Origin: Monosiga brevicollis MX1
Taxonomy: Eukaryota; Opisthokonta; Choanoflagellata; Craspedida; Salpingoecidae
Reading direction: 5' to 3'
Length of the DNA: 64,000 bases
Assembly (NCBI RefSeq): GCF_000002865.3
Contig: NW_001865053.1
Location: 697,542 to 761,541 of the forward strand
The position numbers were made by a program, and so were the translations under genes. Below the pieces are notes generated by a model. It made no database searches. It had not been told where the DNA came from and saw only the letters and a list, made by a program, of their open reading frames with translations. Position 1 is the stretch's first letter. Every line of letters starts with the position of its first letter. Below, piece by piece: positions 1-14,857 of the stretch.

Positions 1-3000
1 GTACCTTCCCCATATTAATCCTCATGATGATTTGTGCAATACTTTTTTTGAATGGAACCCGAAAGGTGCTCAGCGCACGTATTGCTAATCAGCGTCGCAG
101 GTGTCAAGAGCTGCAGCGCAGCATGTTGCTGGCTATCAATGCTCTAGCCGGGCTTGATCTGATACAAAACAAAACTGAACCTGCACTGCGGCTCTACCGC
201 GAAGTCATCACACGCAGCTTTGCTCCAAACCTACCTTTTAAGCCCGATCGCTTCCAAGCGCTGCACGCCGTTCACAATTTCCTCGACGTGGCTCATCGAT
301 CCGATGCGCCTCCAGTCGAGGCCGCAGAATTGGCAGACTATGCCGAAAAGCGCACCTCCCTTCGCACCAAACTAACGTCAGAGGCGCGCTTGGCCGTCGA
401 GGCTGCGCACGGCGAATGGCTGCATGCTGTGAGCGTACGTGGCATTGCACGCAAATATGCGGGCTGATACCCTTGCTCTTGTGGGTCGAGGCCGGGTACA
501 GCTGACCATCCCCCCGGCTACATTTGCCGACTGGCCTTGCATGGCAGGAGGCCCGTGTCAAGGAGCTTCGGCCATTGTGCCTCTGGTTCATCCCATTGCT
601 GACTCTGGCAGCAGAGCGTGAAGCGCACGGGCCCCGAATTTTGGCTGACGTCTGGCGGGCTCTCGAAGTACGTGTTCTTTTTTTTTCAAAATGGCGTCAA
701 ATTTTGGTGCCTTGTTCGTTGACAGTCCTTCATTGGGGCACTCTGAGTTCTCATATCATTTTGCACCAGGCCCGGTCTCAAAGCGGAGGCAACTGTTTCA
801 TCGATCAAAGCAGCTTGGGCACGCTCAAACATACTATCGCTCAACATATGGACAAGCTGTGGAAGGCGCGAGATGGCGCTCTCCAGCTCTTGCAACGTGC
901 GGTACGTGGTGTTTCCTGTCACCTCTTGTCGATTGTATTTGTGTACACGGTCACACTGCTGTTACTTGCCTGCTTTTTTTTTGTTTGTCTTGATGGGTAT
1001 TGCTTTGTGGGGTATATGCCGTGCAGCTCCGCACTCCGACCCCTGAGGAGGTGATACACGCGGCTACTTGCAGCAACTGCCGCAGCACCAATCATCCGAC
1101 CGTCCCGATGCGCCCGTCCACGGAGCCCTGCCTACTGTGCCAATGCGACCGCGCGGTACATAGCTTTGAGTGCACAGTTCTCTCAACGCCCAGCTCCAGC
1201 ATGGGAATCGGTATGGCTGGCCCCAGCATTGATGCAGACGAGACGATTCTCGTGGTACTCTCATGGTTGTGCCGTGCTCTCAACCTGGCTCCCAGGTCAG
1301 CGTGCGGCCTCAGACTTTGGTGGAATAGCACGAGCGACTGACCTCACGCCCAGCGCCGCAGCTCTAGCCCTGAGTGCGGTTGTATCGAGCCTCCACGGTC
1401 TTGGTTATCAGCTGCCGACAGAAGCGCGTGCCGTGGAGCGGCTCTTTCGTCAATTTTTCCCAAATGCAAGTACCTTTCTCAATTCTTAAATAAAGGTACA
1501 TTCCTCTGCTTTCTAACGTTGTCTTCTCATTGGGCCGGCCTATCACTGTCATCACAGGAGTTAATGCGCATGCATCGTCTGATCATCGCACTTTACGATC
1601 GAGTCTCCGTCCTCGATGAATTGGCGTCGTGTGTATTGGTGAGCGAGCAGAGGGCCAGAGAGTGCAAAGTGCAACGGCATGCTTGTGGAGTAAAGTGGGG
1701 GTGTCCACCTAAAAACGGCATCTGTTTTGGCAAGCACAGCGCATAGATCTGGCCCCTGAAGGCTTTGAGTGGACCGATAGCCCTACACATTACGTCTTTG
1801 ATGTTGAAGGCGATCGACAGACCTACTCGTAGGTCTAGCGTTGTGGTGTAGCCCATCTTATTAAATCCTTAGCTACCGGCGGCCAATGCCTCGGTGTCTT
1901 TGGCCCGTTTTAGGAGTTTATGGCTCTTCCTTCATTTCATGCTATAGGATGCAGCTTGAAGCCAGCAAACATGAGCTGGAGAATAATGCTTGGCGACAGC
2001 TCACGTATCTGACGGGCACAGTACGTGGTGTTTGTTTTTGATGAGGACAAAATTTTATTGATCGGATGCTGTGGAGACACAACTGGCGTCGCTTTTACCC
2101 ACCTGCTGCATCGTGGTGCTCATGTGTAGGTAGCACGGGAACTGGTGCAAGAATGCCCCCTTTGCTACGTAAGGTTGTTTGGACACTCGGCACTGCAGTC
2201 ATGTCGCTTTAAACTGACTGGGATTTGATGCTCTCACACAGGAGACACGACCCATCAACTTCTTGCTTAATTGTGCGCACCACGTTTGCGCAGCCTGCTT
2301 TGCGTCCCTGAGCCGCGGCGCGCAGCGGCGGTGCGTCCAATATCCTTGATCACATGGCATCCCTACCTCAGCCTACCACAGTCACCCTGCTCAGTTTACT
2401 GGCGTTTGATAGAAATGTACTGTGCCCAATGTGCAAGCGCTCAACACCAATTGCCGAGGCGGAGCGCGTGCAGACTCAAGGAATCGAAGCGCCTCCTTTG
2501 GAAGCGCCTGCAACCTCCACCATTGGTCCTCCGAGTACTACTTCTGCTGCCGCTACTGAACAGGGCTCGCATCTTGTTGTGGAAGCCAGTCGCGGCCTTC
2601 CAATATGGGCAGTCTCTGAAACGCTGGCCGGCCAATCCAGGTCGGTTGATGCGACACAAACATCTGCTTGCGCAAGCCAAACTGAACGTGCTGGTTATGT
2701 GCCTACTAGTGCAAAGTTGGAGGCCGCCGTTCGGCTCATCAAGGGCTTGGTGAAGCACGAGCCCTCAGCAAAAGTGCTGGTGTTTTCGCAGTGGCACGAG
2801 GTACGCTGGCACAGGGGAGGGGACCACAAGAAGGCATGCATCACTTCTTCAGGCTCAAGATGACTTGGACTTTGTAGGTATTACAACTGTTTTGCAAATT
2901 TGCCGAGCACAATGGGGTACAAACCTTGCTGATGAAATCAGGGCAGCAGGGAGCCAATGAGGTACGTCGAACGACCGGCAACTCTGGGCAGCTTCGGGCT

Positions 3001-4225
3001 AGACCAGGCAATATGTGGGTCAGATGCGTGACGCTTGCATCCTACTGCTTGGGTTCATTCTACATGGTGTGAGCAGGTGCAACACTTTCAACATGATGCT
3101 CAGATCAAGGTTCTATGTCTTCGCCTCTCGCTTCACGGGTGCGTGCCAGGCTTTCTCTCTATAGTTGTCGTTGACCTCCCATTTTTCTGTCAAATAGCCT
3201 ATAGCTGTTTTATCACGCCTTTTTCAGACCCATCTTTGACCGGGCTTTGGTAAACATGCCACCCTTGACGTTAGTGGTGCCAACGGATTGACGCTTACGG
3301 CTGCAAACCACATCATTTTGCTGGATGCGGAGCTGAATCCAGCCATGCGCGCACAAGCGCTCGCTCGTGGTGCGTGGCAGTGGGAATGTGGTGAATGATC
3401 GAACTTACATGTAGGAAAAAATGAGCATCAAAGAGCTCACTCTTGATTGTTTTCTGGGTGAGCAGTGCAGCGTGTAGGCCAGGCACGGGAAACACACGTC
3501 CATCAGCTTTTGATTGAAGATAGTATCGAGATGGGCATTTTTACTGCAGCTGAAGAGCTTCATGGGCGCGGGAGCGAGGTCATGGAGGGCCAAAAAGTAA
3601 GTCTTACCACTTTCGGGAGAAAGGAGCTCCTCGGCTGGCGAGCCCTGACCTGCCCAACCGCTCAACAAAGACTTCTGCAACCAAGTTTCCAACCTGCTCA
3701 CCTGTGCCGTTTGTATATTCTATATTCTTGGTTCAACTTCGGAATCGGGGTGCGGCGTAGACCAACGAGTTGGAGGCGTGGCGTGTTCGTGATGTGCTGC
3801 GTTTGATGGCACCGCCGGCCGAATGGCAAGACCAAAACACCATTCAAACAGTGTCGCCAGACAAGGAACAAACAGGGACACCGGCGACCAGCATCACGAC
3901 CGACACTGCGGCCAACACTACAACAAGCTCTGGTCGTCAAACCTCGGGCGAACCCCCTTCAGCAGCGCTGGCTTCTGTGTTGGCGCTCGAGTCGGAGCGC
4001 GAGGCACAGGAGCGATACTGGGCATCGCTTGTGCTGTATCACGGGCATGTGTTGAGTCGAGATCAGGCGATGCGCAACTTGCAGGTCGCTTTAAGCGCCG
4101 CTGAGCGCCAAGCGGCGCCAGGACCTGCAGTAGGAGCGCCGGTCAGCCTCCAGGGACGATCATTGGCTGCTGCCGTGGCGACAGAGCTGGCGAAGCTCCC
4201 ATTGGCTGAAACCGCTGATAAGTAA
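1..4225 (+). CDS. SHPRH: SHPRH-like E3 ubiquitin ligase / SNF2 helicase, C-terminal part (5' end outside window)
   Basis: This is the 3' part of a multi-exon gene that enters from the left edge. The first exon (to about 430) encodes a helical linker with ALRLYREVITRS and LHAVHNFLDV, as found between the split SNF2 halves of SHPRH. A C3HC4 RING finger is spread over exons at about 2150-2430: CPLCY, then ETRPINFLLNCAHHVCAACF, then CPMCKRS. The C-terminal helicase lobe follows: AKVLVFSQWHE near 2770, SGANGLTLTAANHIILLDAE near 3265, and RVGQARETHVHQLLIEDSIE near 3470. The last exon ends at a TAA at 4223-4225 after a low-complexity tail. In the family this enzyme polyubiquitinates PCNA at stalled forks in the nucleus. 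Its 3' end lies about 150 bases from the convergent CPSF3 stop. The N-terminal helicase lobe is not in the window. RAD5-type ligases are the alternative, but the linker favours SHPRH. Confidence 0.85.
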
Positions 4226-4372
4226 AGCAAAATGATTGGGATTGACGTTGCGCCTTCTTCGAGGCTGTCAATATTTTGAACGATTGCGTGCAAGAGTTTG
4301 TCACCAATTGATGCCGCGCGTGGGAAAACGCAATGTTTGAGATCAAAACAATAAGAACGGGCTAGTCAAGAG

Positions 4373-8834
<4,462 letters not shown>

Positions 8835-9198
8835 CTTGGCGGGCTCGGAAAATAAGTAAAATACTTTTATGTAAACAGTTGAAGTAAAATACTTTGTTCG
8901 TCATGTTGGCTCATCGGGCCATGACATGACGAGATTTCGTCACAGTGACCACAGAGAGATGCGCATGTCAGCAAAGTCCACGACGTCACGAGAGAGAGAA
9001 GGGAGAGAAAGAAGAGAGAGAAGAGAGAAAAGAAGAGAGAGAAGAGAGAGAGCTCCAAGCATAGTAGAGGAAGGTCTCGTTTTGCGCATTTTACTTTTAC
9101 TGTGTGTGGTGTGTGTATTGACGACCGACGACGCCGACCGGCTGCCACGAGATCGGTTGCTGCTGGTTGGCTTGAAGCTGCTGCTGCTGCGGTTGCCC
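8835..9198. promoter_or_regulatory. Divergent promoter region between CPSF3 and pirin
   Basis: This 364-base spacer separates the CPSF3 ATG (minus) from the chosen pirin ATG (plus). It holds two perfect copies of AAGTAAAATACTT at 8854-8866 and 8882-8894, the first 20 bases upstream of the CPSF3 start. A purine tract of GA and GAAGAGA units lies at about 8990-9052. No TATA box is evident. The promoter role is inferred from position. Confidence 0.6.
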
Positions 9199-11343
9199 AT
9201 GCTGGCCTTGTCTCGGTGGCGAACGGCTCAGACCGCTTTTCGCTTTGCTGTTGCTGCCGCTCTGTGCACCGCCCCTGCGACTCGCGCCGTGGCTCAAGGT
9301 ACACAGCCGCCTTTGCATGCAGCACAATTGGCGAGCACACTCGCAACACTGCAGCCGTGAAACCAAACTGCTTTGAAGTTTCTCACCACCCTTTGCTTCT
9401 AAACAGGCTCTTGCTCGGCCTCGGGTATTTGCAGTGAACCCATTACCAGAAACATGGCTTTCGTTTCTCGTGCCGTCGACAAGAAGGTAGGCGGTCGTGC
9501 CACACATCCGTCTGCTTCTCTCACGCACGTACATCACCCGCCCCTAGCGTCCTTTGCTCACAAATTGGGCTGGCAATTCATCCATGCTTGCAGGTGCTCT
9601 CGCGCGAACAGGGCGAGGGTGCCGGTGCCCGCGTGCGCCGCTCCATCGGAAACGCTGCCTTGCGCAACTTTGACCCTTTCCTGATGCTGGACGAGTTTAG
9701 GGTGCCTCTGACCGCGGTACGTCTCCAAACCGTTGAACCAAGAGCTCGATGACCCTGGCTCATGGGCCGGGGCGAAGAGCAAAGGTCGTTGTCGGCCAGA
9801 AACAAGGCACGGGGAAGGGACCCGTATTTCAAATGCCACTGTACTGGCTAGTCTTTGATCATTCGCCAGACTCATATGCTCCAACGGCGATCCTGATTTC
9901 CTCCTTCTCCACAGGGCTTTCCCGACCACCCCCATCGGTATGTATATGGCCGGCTTGCTTCGGGTGCTGGCCCAGTGCGAGGTCTGTTTTGTTGCTGTTC
10001 AACTCATCCTGTTGAAAACGCGCACACAGCGGCTTCGAAACTGTGACTTTTATGCTCGATGGCCTGTTTGAGCATGAGGACTTTGCTGGCCATGCCGGCA
10101 CCATTGGTCCTGGTGATCTGCAATGGATGACGGTGCGTATTCGCGGCCCATGAAGCAAGCGGTATCGGTGATGCTTGTGCCCTTTTTGTTGCGCAGTAGC
10201 CAACTACAGCTGTCCTTTGCAAAGCTGATGCGGGTGATCCTTGCCTTTCGCACATGGCCTCGTACCACCCTTTAGGCTGGCAAGGGCATTGTCCATGCTG
10301 AGATGCCCCACCCCGAGTCAGATGCGGAGCCCCATGGCCTTCAGCTCTGGATCAACCTGGGTTCCAAGGACAAGATGGTTCCTCCCAAGTACCAGGAGCT
10401 GAAGAACGAGGATATCCCCAAGGTGGAGAAGGACGGCGTCTGGGTTGCCGTCATCGCCGGCGAAGCGCTTGGTACCAAGGTCCGATGCGGCTGATTCATG
10501 ACACAAGCCAAGCAGAGCGGGCAGATTTTGGCCCTTGACAGCTTGCTCATCTGCTGGCATGGATGGCGTTTTTTTTTACTCACCAATTCTCCTCGCTTGC
10601 TGCCTTGTAGTCTCCCGTGTACACCGTCACGCCTAGCTGCTATCTGCACTTCAAGATCCAACCGCAGAGCCGCATTGAGCAGGCGGTAAGCTGAACAGCG
10701 GGGGTGTTTGTTGGAGGCCTGAGCTTTTGCATGTTGAACATGGGCTCAATCAAAATACACATTTCCATGTCTTGACCAATAGATTCCACCAGAGTTCAAC
10801 GCCTTTGTGTACACGCTCAAGGGCAAGCTTAAAATTGGCGACAAGGGCACCGAGATTGATGCTCATCACACGGTGCGGGGCCAAGCTGCGCGGATCATTT
10901 TGGCGCCTCTCTTAGACGGTTCTGCCGCATGCGCAACACCCTCACCACACACCGCACGCGGGTTCTTTTGTCCTGTCGGCCCTTGTTGTTGTTAGGCGAC
11001 CCTGACTCGTGATGCCTCTGCCAATGGCGTTGTCCTCGCTAACGAGGGCGAGGAAGTGGCCGAGTTTGTCCTCATCGGTACGTTTGGGGTTTCCTGCATC
11101 TGGATTTCTTCTTGCACGTGGCGTGTGCCACCACCTTGTTGATCATGAACTCATGAGCTCATCTCCTTTTCAAAACGATTGACAGGTGGCGAGCCACACA
11201 ATGAGCCCATTGAACAATACGGGCCCTTTGTGATGAACACGCGGGAGGAGATTATGAAGGCCTTTACTGATTACCAGAGTGGTCGCAATGGCTTTGAGCG
11301 GGCCCCCACGTTCCAGAGCAAGATTGGTCGTCGCATGTATTAA
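9199..11343 (+). CDS. PIR: Pirin (cupin-fold iron protein) with an N-terminal leader
   Basis: Exons include 9199-9298, 9407-9486 and 9594-9716, with more up to the TAA at 11341-11343. The cupin signature is clear: [18 protein letters not shown], then [20 protein letters not shown] and GIVHAEMPH, giving the expected metal-site His/Glu set. The second cupin half and the tail [20 protein letters not shown] are complete. Pirins are nuclear iron-dependent co-regulators and some have quercetinase activity. The first exon splices in frame to the usual pirin start ([10 protein letters not shown]) and adds a hydrophobic, basic leader, [20 protein letters not shown]. This could be a mitochondrial or secretory signal. 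An in-frame ATG at 8926 would only add GA-tract translation, so it was not chosen. If the leader is 5' UTR, translation would start at the ATG near 9454. Confidence 0.9.
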
Positions 11344-11710
11344 AAACATTGTGGGAACGAGCCTCCTTCGGCCACTTTCTTAAAGGTGTTTATGTTTGGG
11401 TCCAAGGGTGGGGGGTTTAGTGTCATCCCTCAATGTGTTAATTGTAATGCAACCCCTTTGATTGATGCTGTTGAATCGTGCAAACCCTGTCAAGACCCGA
11501 TGGACACAATAACGCGCTGGCACATACTCAAATGCCGCCAAGACCACAAAGAGACATGGTGCCAACCTCCATGGCAGACTCAGGTGGGTGTGCATGGACA
11601 TTCCAGCAAAAGGGTTCTTTTAGGGGCACTCAGTAATTGTGTATAAAAGTCGTGTACAGCAGCTCGCGCAGCGAGACAGGCGCCTGGTTTCGACCAAGAC
11701 ACCTTTGTTC
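11344..11710. other. Short convergent 3' intergenic region, pirin / cytohesin
   Basis: This 367-base spacer lies between two facing stop codons. It presumably carries both 3' UTRs. No repeat, RNA gene or convincing ORF was seen. Confidence 0.6.
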
Positions 11711-13427
11711 TTATGGAGTGGCCTCGGCCATGGGGAGACCACTACGGCTCGAGTGACGACGCATGGAGAAAAATGGTTGGCGGGTCACTGAGGCCATAAT
11801 ACCATGAACCCATTCCTCAGCCTCGTGTTGCGTCTCGGCCCGGAAAAGGTAGCGGTCGTGGTTGCCTGTGAAGCATCATTCCATGAGTGGTAGGCGACGC
11901 GGGCCCATTGGCAACGCTTGTGATCAGGTCACAAGAGCGAGCCGCAGACAAATGAACCAAGCCAAGGATGGCGCTGACCTTGAACAACCATGCCTTTGGA
12001 ATTGGTCTTGCAGCCCTTGATGGGCAACGTGCCACCCATGCCATCGTCTGCGCCAACCAGCTCAAAAAAGAAGCCCGGACCCTTGGGTGCTTTCTTTCCT
12101 CTGAAAATTGCCGAAAGGTGGCGCATCAATAAGCATGGAAGGGACCATGTGGTATGAGTGGCCCAGACGGACGGGGCTGGCTCGGTACGCACTTGTCATC
12201 GGCCACCAGGTGGGCCCGGACGTCCAGTAAAGGAATGATGCCGCTAGGGCTCTCATCATCTTTGTCGCGAAAATAGTAAAGACAGCTGTCCTTGAGCACG
12301 ACCCAGCGATCCTTCCACGTCTTTTTGGTGCCACCTACGCAGGAAAGCAGGTGGAAAGATGAGTTCAAGCATTGCCAATGCGCATCCAGGGTGCAGGATG
12401 GGGAGGAGCCACAGGTCAAAATTTGCAGCCCAGCACGGCAGGAGCACAGGCCAAGAGGCTGGGCTGACCTTCTTTCTTTAGATAGCCTGATTTGGCTGGG
12501 TTGAAAAACATTATGCTCAGGCCCTCATCATCGTCTGGAATTTTAAAGGGCGTCTACAACAGCGCCAGCCGAATCAAAGCAAGTGGGCAAAGACAGTGAG
12601 AAAAGGCCAAGCAAAGAACAGCAAGGGGTTCTGGTCACAAGGGGAGGGGTTTGAGAAGGTACCTTGGCAATGGAGGCATAAATCTCCTCAAGCAGGGGCC
12701 GATCAATGTCCTTGCCTTCGTCAATGCCACGGTTCATGCTGACAAATTCGTCCAAGGAGGGTTTGTGTGCGACCGAAGGGTTGTGTAGGCTGGTGTTGAG
12801 CATGATGGTGGCAAAGGCGAGAATAAAGCCGCCGTCCGTGCTGTGAAAAACGTTTGGGTTGGCCTGGCAGTAATGCTTGGCAAAGGTCTCCATCATGCGA
12901 TCAATCTTTTGTGACTCTCCGGGCAAACGGAAGGACCAGAGATAGCGGCGGAGCGCGGTATCAAAGTTGAGGTCATGGAAGGAGTGGAGACCGACAAACT
13001 CGTCGAGAACGGCCAGGTTGAATTCCTTGTTCTCACCCAGGTAGTCGCCAATGGCTTGCTTGGTCAGGTCGCTGGTGTTGGAGAGGAATTCGGCCACTTC
13101 ATGCGCAGTGCCACCGGCCTCAAAGTAATTTTCCTCGGTCAGGTAGGCAATGCCTTTGTTGGGTTTTTCATTGAAAATGACAATGCCGCGGTTGAGAATG
13201 GCCTTGCGATCAAGGCCATCATCCTCGATGCCGAGCTTCTCCTGCTCCTCCTGGATGCGTTGCTCGCACTCGGCCAACTCGGCTCGCAGCGCCAAGATGG
13301 CTGACATGCAATCCTTCTTCTTGCGGCGCAGCTGTTGGAAGAAAGTGATGCCATTCTTGTCCAACTTTTCCAACAAGGCCTCTTCCTGCGAAGGATCCAC
13401 GGGTGTCAGCCCGGGATCGTTCTCCAT
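11711..13427 (-). CDS. Cytohesin-type ARF guanine-nucleotide exchange factor (coiled coil, Sec7, PH)
   Basis: The ATG at 13427 begins MENDPGLTPVDPSQEEALL. A heptad-rich, charged N-terminal stretch (residues about 15-80) predicts a coiled coil. The Sec7 domain follows (about 80-260) with NRGIVIFNEKPNKGIAYL, FLSNTSDLTKQAIGDYLGEN and the catalytic-glutamate loop FRLPGESQKIDRMMETFAKH. The PH domain is split over downstream exons: SGYLKKEGGTKKTWKDRWVV, CLYYFRDKDDESPSGIIPL, and GNHDRYLFRAETQHEAEEWV. The last exon stops with TAA at 11711-11713. This is the cytohesin order and close to the cytohesin length (about 400 residues). In the family the protein binds phosphoinositides and loads ARF GTPases with GTP at the plasma membrane. 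The open frame extends upstream of the chosen ATG without homology. Confidence 0.9.
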
Positions 13428-14509
13428 CGTGCTAGAGGTCGGGGCGCTGCACCAGGGTGGACGAGGGTCGCGCGCGCGTGTGTGTGATCGAGCGCACAAA
13501 ATGCCCGGCCAGAAAGCTTGCGCCACAACAAGTGTTGTGACCAGGAGATGACAAGCGTGACAGTCTTGCTCGAAAAGCTCCAAAATTTTCGTGTATCGCT
13601 TAAACCGTAAAAACGTAATCTCCACGTATTCAAAATTTGATGTTGAAGCCGGCACTGTGAAAACGACGGTTACATGATTGCCGGAGGACAAGAGAACGAG
13701 AGTAATGGGGTGGGGGAGAAGAAAACGGCGGGGATGTGAATACAGGAGAGGGCAAGAAAAACAATAAGCGAAATCGGGATTCATCAGGACAGAGTGGCAC
13801 GCATATTCAAAAGATGCCTTGTCGCCGCCGCCATATGAAAAGCTTGGGAGGAGCAGCAAAAAAGAGAGAGAAGAGAGAGGGAGCAGAGCGAGAATACAAG
13901 CAATGAGTTTCCAAGCAATCAATCACTGACCAAAACATAAGTTTTGAATGACAAATCTGCACCAAGTGTACTTTCCCGCCAAAAGGTACACACACACACA
14001 CACACACACATGAGAGTGAATTTTTCATTAAAATTTCCGTGAGAGGTAATGAAATGGCAGTGGGGAGCCAAATGGCAGTGGGGAAGCGGGGGCTGAGGTG
14101 GTTATATTGCCTTGGGGACGGGGGGGGTTGTGGTTGTAGGTGGATGTGTTGGTCGTGGCGTGCACGGCTTGTGTGCGCGTTTGTGTGGCTGGCGGTGGAC
14201 TGAGTCCTTGTGTCCTTGCCTGGCTTTTGTTCTCCCCCACCTTGTTCCTTTGCCTCCTCGTGGGTCGTCGTCGTGGCCGATGGTCGTCGGCGACGTTGAT
14301 GTCATCGGGGCACGCGCCCTTGTTCCGAACCGAGCTTGATAGATAGGTGCCAAGCGAGTAAAGACAAGGGCGTGGCTGTTGATGGTTCTTGTGAATGCTG
14401 CTTGACTGCCTCTGCACGTTCAAGGCCGCTAATCAGACTCGGCAACTTGGCGTTGGCCCGCGTGGCAACTCCTCTTTTTCTTTTTTTTCCTCTCTCTCTC
14501 TCTTGCTCA

Positions 14510-14542
<33 letters not shown>

Positions 14543-14857
14543 CCATGTTGACTCCTCCTCTTCGTCTTCTTATGCCTAAACGTCTCCACTTTACGCCGCT
14601 TGAGCTGTGTTATGCACCTTCCCTTCGGAATTTCGCTTAATCTTTTCGATTGCTCAGGCGAAACAGCGCTCAACCCACCCCCCTTGTTCCTCAAACGTCG
14701 ATCGCCCACCCTCACCCTGCATTCTTGGTTGTAGCTTGATCTGGGCACTTGCGTAGGCCATCTCCGGGATTCGCTCCGTCTTGGCACTCGTCCACTGGCC
14801 AAGCTGCCTCTTTGGCCCGACAGCCGTAACCCAGTTAGCTATACTGTAGCCGAAGCC
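13428..14857. promoter_or_regulatory. Divergent promoter / 5' UTR region, cytohesin and importin beta
   Basis: This 1.4-kb spacer lies between head-to-head genes. It contains a CA microsatellite (about 13988-14010), GT-rich and G-rich sequence (14110-14200), and a CT tract running into GCGCGC (about 14490-14541). Long open frames here are low-complexity and match nothing recognised. The ORFs near 14028-14802 on the minus strand were not called genes. Confidence 0.5.

Noticed and set aside
8926-9198. Longer pirin N terminus from the ATG at 8926
   Set aside because: The added part is GA-tract translation (Arg/Glu-rich). The ATG at 9199 gives a sensible leader.
14028-14802. Possible gene between cytohesin and importin beta
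   Set aside because: Frames on both strands are low-complexity, have no splice-consistent extension and match nothing recognised.
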